From JBAVEL01 sp049587715 (GTDB lineage: Bacteria; Bacteroidota; Ignavibacteria; UBA10030; UBA6906), in contig JBAVEL010000077.1 in assembly GCA_049587715.1 (NCBI GenBank), forward strand, positions 1-11,389: DNA of 11,389 bases, read 5' to 3'. Positions within the stretch are counted from its first letter, which is position 1, and each line of letters opens with the position of its first letter. The position numbers and the translations under genes are program-made. A model generated the notes under the pieces. It was not told where the DNA came from and did no database searches. It worked only from the letters and a program-made list of their open reading frames with translations. Below, piece after piece: positions 7,778 to 11,389 of the stretch.

Positions 7778-7816
7778 CCTCTGCAAGTGGGACTGGGATG
7801 AACTCGACGGCAGAGG
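7778..7816 (-). repeat. Inverted repeat in the ppdK-queA gap
   Basis: CCTCTGC (7778-7784) and GCAGAGG (7810-7816) pair perfectly over 7 bp, extendable by two G-T wobbles, around a 25-nt loop. It fills most of the 70-bp gap between ppdK and queA, the longest gap in the minus-strand cluster, and ends just upstream of the queA ribosome binding site. There is no T-run, so it is not a typical terminator. It could stabilise or process the mRNA, or partly end the ppdK message. Only the pairing is observed. Confidence 0.35.
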
Positions 7817-7819
7817 GGC

Positions 7820-10603
7820 CTACCTCCCCCGGCCCTTCCGTTTCCGCGCCACCCCCTTCTTGGGCTCCCGGGATCGGGGCTCCGCCAGCGCGGCACGCGC
7901 AGCCGCCAGCCGGGCAATCGGGACGCGGAACGGGGAACAGCTCACGTAGTCCATCCCGACCCGATGGCAGAACTCCACGGAGAGCGGATCCCCTCCGTGC
8001 TCCCCGCAGATGCCGATCTTGAGATCCGCCCTGGATGTCCGGCCGCGTTCAATGCCCAGACGGATCAGCTCGCCGATGCCCTCTTCATCGATTGTCTGGA
8101 AGGGGTCGGCCGGGAGGATCCTGGCCCCGAGGTAGTCGGGGAGAAAACTCCCGATGTCGTCCCTGCTGAAGCCGAACCCCATCTGTGTCAGGTCGTTGGT
8201 GCCGTAGCTGAAGAACTCGGCGGTTTCCGCCATCCGGGAGGCCTGTAAGGCGGCGCGCGGTATCTCGATCATGGTTCCGTAGAGGAACGGAATGGCGCGG
8301 AGACCCAGCTTCCGGCAGACCGCCGGATAGACCTCATCGACAATGGCCTTCTGGTGGTTCAGCTCCTGCACCGTACAGGTCACGGGCACCATGATTTCGG
8401 GGTTGGCCCGCTTCCCCGCCCTGATCAGCTCGCCGGCCGCCTCCAGGATCGCCCGGACCTGCATCTCCGTGATCTCGGGATAGGTGATCCCCAGCCGGAC
8501 CCCCCGGTGTCCCAGCATCGGGTTGTTCTCCTTCAGGCCCGCCGCCCTCTTCCGGAGTTCCGCAAGCTCGATGCCCAGCTCGGAGGCCAGGGCCGCCAGC
8601 TTCTTTTCGTCATGGGGGACAAACTCATGCAGGGGGGGATCCAGGAGCCGGATGGTCACCGGACGCCCGTCCATGACTTCCAGGGTGGCCCTGATGTCGT
8701 TCTTCACGTACGGGAAGAGTTCTTCCAGCGCCGTCCGGCGTTCCGGCAGTGTCCGGCTCATGATCATCTTCCGCAGAAGGAACAGGGGCTTGTCGCTTCC
8801 CTCTCCGTAGAACATGTGCTCCGTCCGGAACAACCCGATGCCCTCGGCGCCCAGCCGGATCCCCTGCCCCGCGTCCTTGGGAGTATCGGCGTTCGTGCGC
8901 ACCTTCAACCGGCGAACCCCGTCCACCAGCTTCATGAGCTCGCGGTAGGATCGATTGTGCTCCAGATCCACATCCACAAGGGGAAGAGTCGCCTCATACG
9001 CAAGGCCTCTGGTGCCGTTCAGGCTGATCCACTCGCCTTCCCGCACCACGATCCCCTTCTTCGTCCGGAAGGATTTCATGTCATCGGCAATCTCGATGTC
9101 GCTGCACCCGACAATGCAGCATCGACCCCATCCACGGGCCACCAGCGCGGCGTGCGAGGTCATCCCTCCCTTGCTCGTCAGGATTGCCTGTGACTTGTAC
9201 ATGCCGTCCACGTCCTCCGGAGAGGTCTCCTCCCGCACCAGAATCACCTTTTCCCCCCTTCCGGCCCATTCCACCGCATCCCGGGAGGAGAAAACCACCC
9301 GGCCCCGGGCCCCGCCGGGCCCGGCGGGGAGGCCCTTGGCGATGGGGGCGACGGTCTGCTCCGCAGCGGGGTCCAGCATCGGGAGGAGGAGCTCCACGAG
9401 CTGCGAGGGGGCCACACGCATGATGGCCGTGCGTGCGTCAATCAACTTCTCCTTGTGCATGTCCGCCGCCATCCGCACCGCCGCGACGCCGTTCCGCTTG
9501 CCCACGCGACACTGCAGCATGTAGAGCGTCCCCCGCTCGATGGTGAACTCGATGTCCTGCATGTCGCGGTAGTGCTTCTCCAGCCGGCGCTGGATGGCGT
9601 GCAGCTCCCGGTAGAGGCGGGGCATCAGGGATTCCAGGGTGGGGAGGTGCTCGCTCTGGGAGTTCTTGGAGTAGTCGTTGATCGGCGCGGGAGTCCGGAT
9701 CCCCGCCACGACATCCTCTCCCTGGGCGTTCAGAAGATACTCTCCGTAGAAGTTCTTCTCGCCGTTCCCGGGATTCCGCGTGAAGGCCACGCCCGTGGCA
9801 CAGTCCTCCCCCATGTTGCCGAACACCATGGACTGCACGTTCACCGCGGTCCCCCATTCATCGGGGATCTTCTCGATGCGCCTGTATTCCACCGCCCGTT
9901 TGCCGTTCCAGCTTGCAAAGACGGCCCCGATGCCCCCCATGAGCTGCTCCCGGGGGTCGTCCGGAAAGGGCTTCCCGAGCACCTCCCGCACCATCCGCTT
10001 GAAATCGGCAACCAGGGACTTCAGATCATCCACGGTCAGATCGGTGTCGTTCTCGTACCCCCGCATCCGCTTCAGCTCCCCGAGGCGGTCGTCCAGCATC
10101 TTCCGGATTCCCTTCCCCCCCTTCGGTTCGATGCCGGCGGCTTTTTCCATCACCACGTCGGAGTACATCATGATCAACCGGCGATAGGCGTCGTATCCGA
10201 ATCGCTCGTTTCCCGTCAGCCGGAGGAGCCCCTCCAGGGTCCGCTCGGTGAGTCCCACGTTCAGGACCGTTTCCATCATTCCGGGCATCGAGCTGCGCGC
10301 CCCCGACCGGACGGATACCAGCAAGGGGTTCGACGGGTCACCGAACCGCTTCCCCACGGCCTTTTCCACGGCGGCGAGCGCCGCCTCCACCTGGCGGGCC
10401 AGTTCCCGGGGATACGTCTTTCTGTGTTTGTAGTAGTGGGTGCAGACTTCCGTGGTTATGGTAAACCCCGGGGGGACCGGCAGCCGGAGGTCGGGATGAC
10501 CCGCCATTTCCGCGAGATTCGCTCCCTTGCCTCCCAGGAGGGCCTTCATGTCCGCCTTTCCCTCCGCTCTGCCCCCTCCGAACGCGTAGACGAATTTGCT
10601 CAT
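7820..10603 (-). CDS. ppdK: Pyruvate, phosphate dikinase
   Basis: This cytoplasmic enzyme interconverts PEP + AMP + PPi and pyruvate + ATP + Pi, serving glycolysis with PPi or gluconeogenic PEP synthesis. It has 927 residues, somewhat longer than the usual 875-900. The N-terminal nucleotide-binding domain (about 1-350) shows GGKGANLAEM, VRSGARSSMPGMMETVLNVG (98-117) and GVAFTRNPGNGEKNFYGEYL. The swivelling phosphohistidine domain contains GGMTSHAALVARGWG, with phospho-carrier His484 and regulatory-type Thr482. The C-terminal PEP-binding barrel contains GLFRTEHMFYG, NPMLGHRGVRLG, GTNDLTQMGFGFSRDD and KIGICGEHGG, whose Cys866 matches the catalytic cysteine. The last 20 or so residues form a Lys/Arg-rich tail absent from the conserved core. 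The ATG at 10601-10603 follows a purine-rich stretch (GAGAAGAGAGAG) and lies 19 bp after lpxK. Thr482 suggests reversible control by a PPDK regulatory kinase/phosphorylase, which is not encoded in this window. Confidence 0.98.
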   Translation of the reverse strand: MSKFVYAFGGGRAEGKADMKALLGGKGANLAEMAGHPDLRLPVPPGFTITTEVCTHYYKHRKTYPRELARQVEAALAAVEKAVGKRFGDPSNPLLVSVRSGARSSMPGMMETVLNVGLTERTLEGLLRLTGNERFGYDAYRRLIMMYSDVVMEKAAGIEPKGGKGIRKMLDDRLGELKRMRGYENDTDLTVDDLKSLVADFKRMVREVLGKPFPDDPREQLMGGIGAVFASWNGKRAVEYRRIEKIPDEWGTAVNVQSMVFGNMGEDCATGVAFTRNPGNGEKNFYGEYLLNAQGEDVVAGIRTPAPINDYSKNSQSEHLPTLESLMPRLYRELHAIQRRLEKHYRDMQDIEFTIERGTLYMLQCRVGKRNGVAAVRMAADMHKEKLIDARTAIMRVAPSQLVELLLPMLDPAAEQTVAPIAKGLPAGPGGARGRVVFSSRDAVEWAGRGEKVILVREETSPEDVDGMYKSQAILTSKGGMTSHAALVARGWGRCCIVGCSDIEIADDMKSFRTKKGIVVREGEWISLNGTRGLAYEATLPLVDVDLEHNRSYRELMKLVDGVRRLKVRTNADTPKDAGQGIRLGAEGIGLFRTEHMFYGEGSDKPLFLLRKMIMSRTLPERRTALEELFPYVKNDIRATLEVMDGRPVTIRLLDPPLHEFVPHDEKKLAALASELGIELAELRKRAAGLKENNPMLGHRGVRLGITYPEITEMQVRAILEAAGELIRAGKRANPEIMVPVTCTVQELNHQKAIVDEVYPAVCRKLGLRAIPFLYGTMIEIPRAALQASRMAETAEFFSYGTNDLTQMGFGFSRDDIGSFLPDYLGARILPADPFQTIDEEGIGELIRLGIERGRTSRADLKIGICGEHGGDPLSVEFCHRVGMDYVSCSPFRVPIARLAAARAALAEPRSREPKKGVARKRKGRGR

Positions 10604-10622
10604 TGCTCTCTCTTCTCTCCCA

Positions 10623-11389
10623 TTACGTTATTGGTGTGTGGTTTGCCTTCCTGCGTCCGTCTCCAGGTGCGCCGGGAAGCGGGGATTCCTCCAGGATATT
10701 CTCCAGAGCCGTCTGCACGGCATCCTCCCCCATGACCAGCTGGACCCTTACACGGGCCGCGTCCAGGGGGAGCTCCCGGAGGAGTCTCCCGATTGCGTCC
10801 CCCTCCCCCTCCAGACGCACATAGTCTTTCTCCGTCGTGACGAGCCGCTCGGCACCCGCTTCCGCGCGCTCCTTCTCAAGCCGGAGGAGATCTCTCAGGC
10901 GGTATCGCCGGTGGTCCCGGTACCTCCGATGCCCCCGCACCTCGTACCCTTCCCGCTCGAGCGACGCAACGAACTGCCCGTGGGATCCGATGCCGCTGAA
11001 CGCATACACCGTGCGCCCGGCCCCGGGCCCCGCCGGTCCGCCTCCCGAGGAAATCATCCCGTCGTGGACCAGGCGAAAGGCGAAAACGGGACCGCCATAC
11101 CAGCGCCGGACGGATTGGAGCGCCCTGTCCGCCGCCGCCGGAGTATCCGCCCGCGAGAGCCCCACAAGATCCGCCCTCCCGAGCGAATCCGGCGGCTCGC
11201 GCAGGGGGCCGAAAGGAACGAGCATCCCCGCATCGGGAGGGCGGGAGACGTCCACCAGGACAATGTCCAGATCCCGCGCAAGGTGCCGATGCTGGAAACA
11301 GTCGTCGGCGACGATCACCTCCGCCCCCAGCCTGCGCGCCGCCACCTGCGCCGCCGCTATCCGTCGTTCCGCCACGACCACGGGCACCG
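10623..11389 (-). CDS. lpxK: Tetraacyldisaccharide 4'-kinase, 5' end outside the window
   Basis: This inner-membrane-associated kinase phosphorylates the 4' position of the tetraacyldisaccharide 1-phosphate to give lipid IVA, the sixth step of lipid A synthesis. About 255 residues are visible. The frame is open to the right edge, so the N-terminal ~80 residues with the membrane anchor and Walker A loop lie beyond it; the Met at 11385-11387 is internal. Recognisable segments, numbered from that Met, are ADDCFQHRHLARDLDIVLVD (27-46, family DDGxQH), LVPFGPLREPPDSLGRADLV (56-75), YAFSGIGSHGQFVASL (128-143), YRDHRRY (156-162, family DHHxY) and LVTTEKDYVRL (182-192). The Gly-to-Cys change in DDGxQH and the Arg after DH are departures from the common pattern. 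It is the first visible gene of the minus-strand cluster and shows that the organism makes lipid A. Confidence 0.93.
   Translation of the reverse strand, partial: VPVVVAERRIAAAQVAARRLGAEVIVADDCFQHRHLARDLDIVLVDVSRPPDAGMLVPFGPLREPPDSLGRADLVGLSRADTPAAADRALQSVRRWYGGPVFAFRLVHDGMISSGGGPAGPGAGRTVYAFSGIGSHGQFVASLEREGYEVRGHRRYRDHRRYRLRDLLRLEKERAEAGAERLVTTEKDYVRLEGEGDAIGRLLRELPLDAARVRVQLVMGEDAVQTALENILEESPLPGAPGDGRRKANHTPIT

Noticed and set aside
7750..7917. N-terminal extension of queA upstream of the chosen start
   Set aside because: The added residues are Arg/Pro/Gly-rich, unlike QueA, and would overlap the end of ppdK by nearly 100 bp. A good ribosome binding site supports the start at 7749.
4684..8022. 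Long plus-strand open frame of 1112 codons
   Set aside because: It is antisense to four clear genes and its translation has no recognisable domain. Its length is explained by codon register and by rare TTA/CTA/TCA codons on the sense strand.
9455..10735. Plus-strand open frame of 426 codons opposite ppdK
   Set aside because: It is antisense to the well-supported ppdK and shows no domain or ribosome binding site.

Overview
The window is a compact, GC-rich stretch of a bacterial chromosome. It holds eight protein genes and almost no non-coding DNA. The presence of lpxK (lipid A 4'-kinase) points to a diderm, LPS-making bacterium. A membrane pyrophosphatase, pyruvate phosphate dikinase and the MEP-pathway enzyme IspD would fit an energy-thrifty, possibly anaerobic lineage outside the best-known model groups. 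The sequence alone does not let me name a phylum. No mobile element, CRISPR array, tRNA or rRNA was seen.

Layout. Positions 1-180 are a non-coding leader with two inverted repeats, one of them terminator-like. hppA (181-2352, plus strand) encodes an H+-translocating membrane pyrophosphatase with the K+-independent signature. All other genes lie on the minus strand and converge on hppA. In transcription order they are lpxK (its 5' end is beyond the right edge), ppdK, queA, an APC-type permease with an unusual C-terminal domain, ispD, plsY and gpsA. Gaps are 19-70 bp, and the permease and ispD overlap by 23 bp, so the seven genes look like one transcription unit. The longest gap is between ppdK and queA and contains an inverted repeat.

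How the genes fit together. GpsA makes sn-glycerol 3-phosphate and PlsY acylates it, giving the first two steps of phospholipid synthesis. LpxK completes the lipid IVA core of LPS. IspD commits MEP to isoprenoids, which include the lipid carrier for cell-wall precursors. The operon is therefore weighted toward envelope precursors, with central carbon (PpdK) and tRNA modification (QueA) genes embedded in it. Pyrophosphate is a shared thread: IspD releases PPi, PPDK consumes or makes it, and HppA couples its hydrolysis to ion pumping.

The window is mostly conserved housekeeping content. I found no convincing new defence, mobile or signalling system. The most unusual item is the permease at 4852-6687, whose roughly 115-residue C-terminal soluble region I cannot assign to a family.
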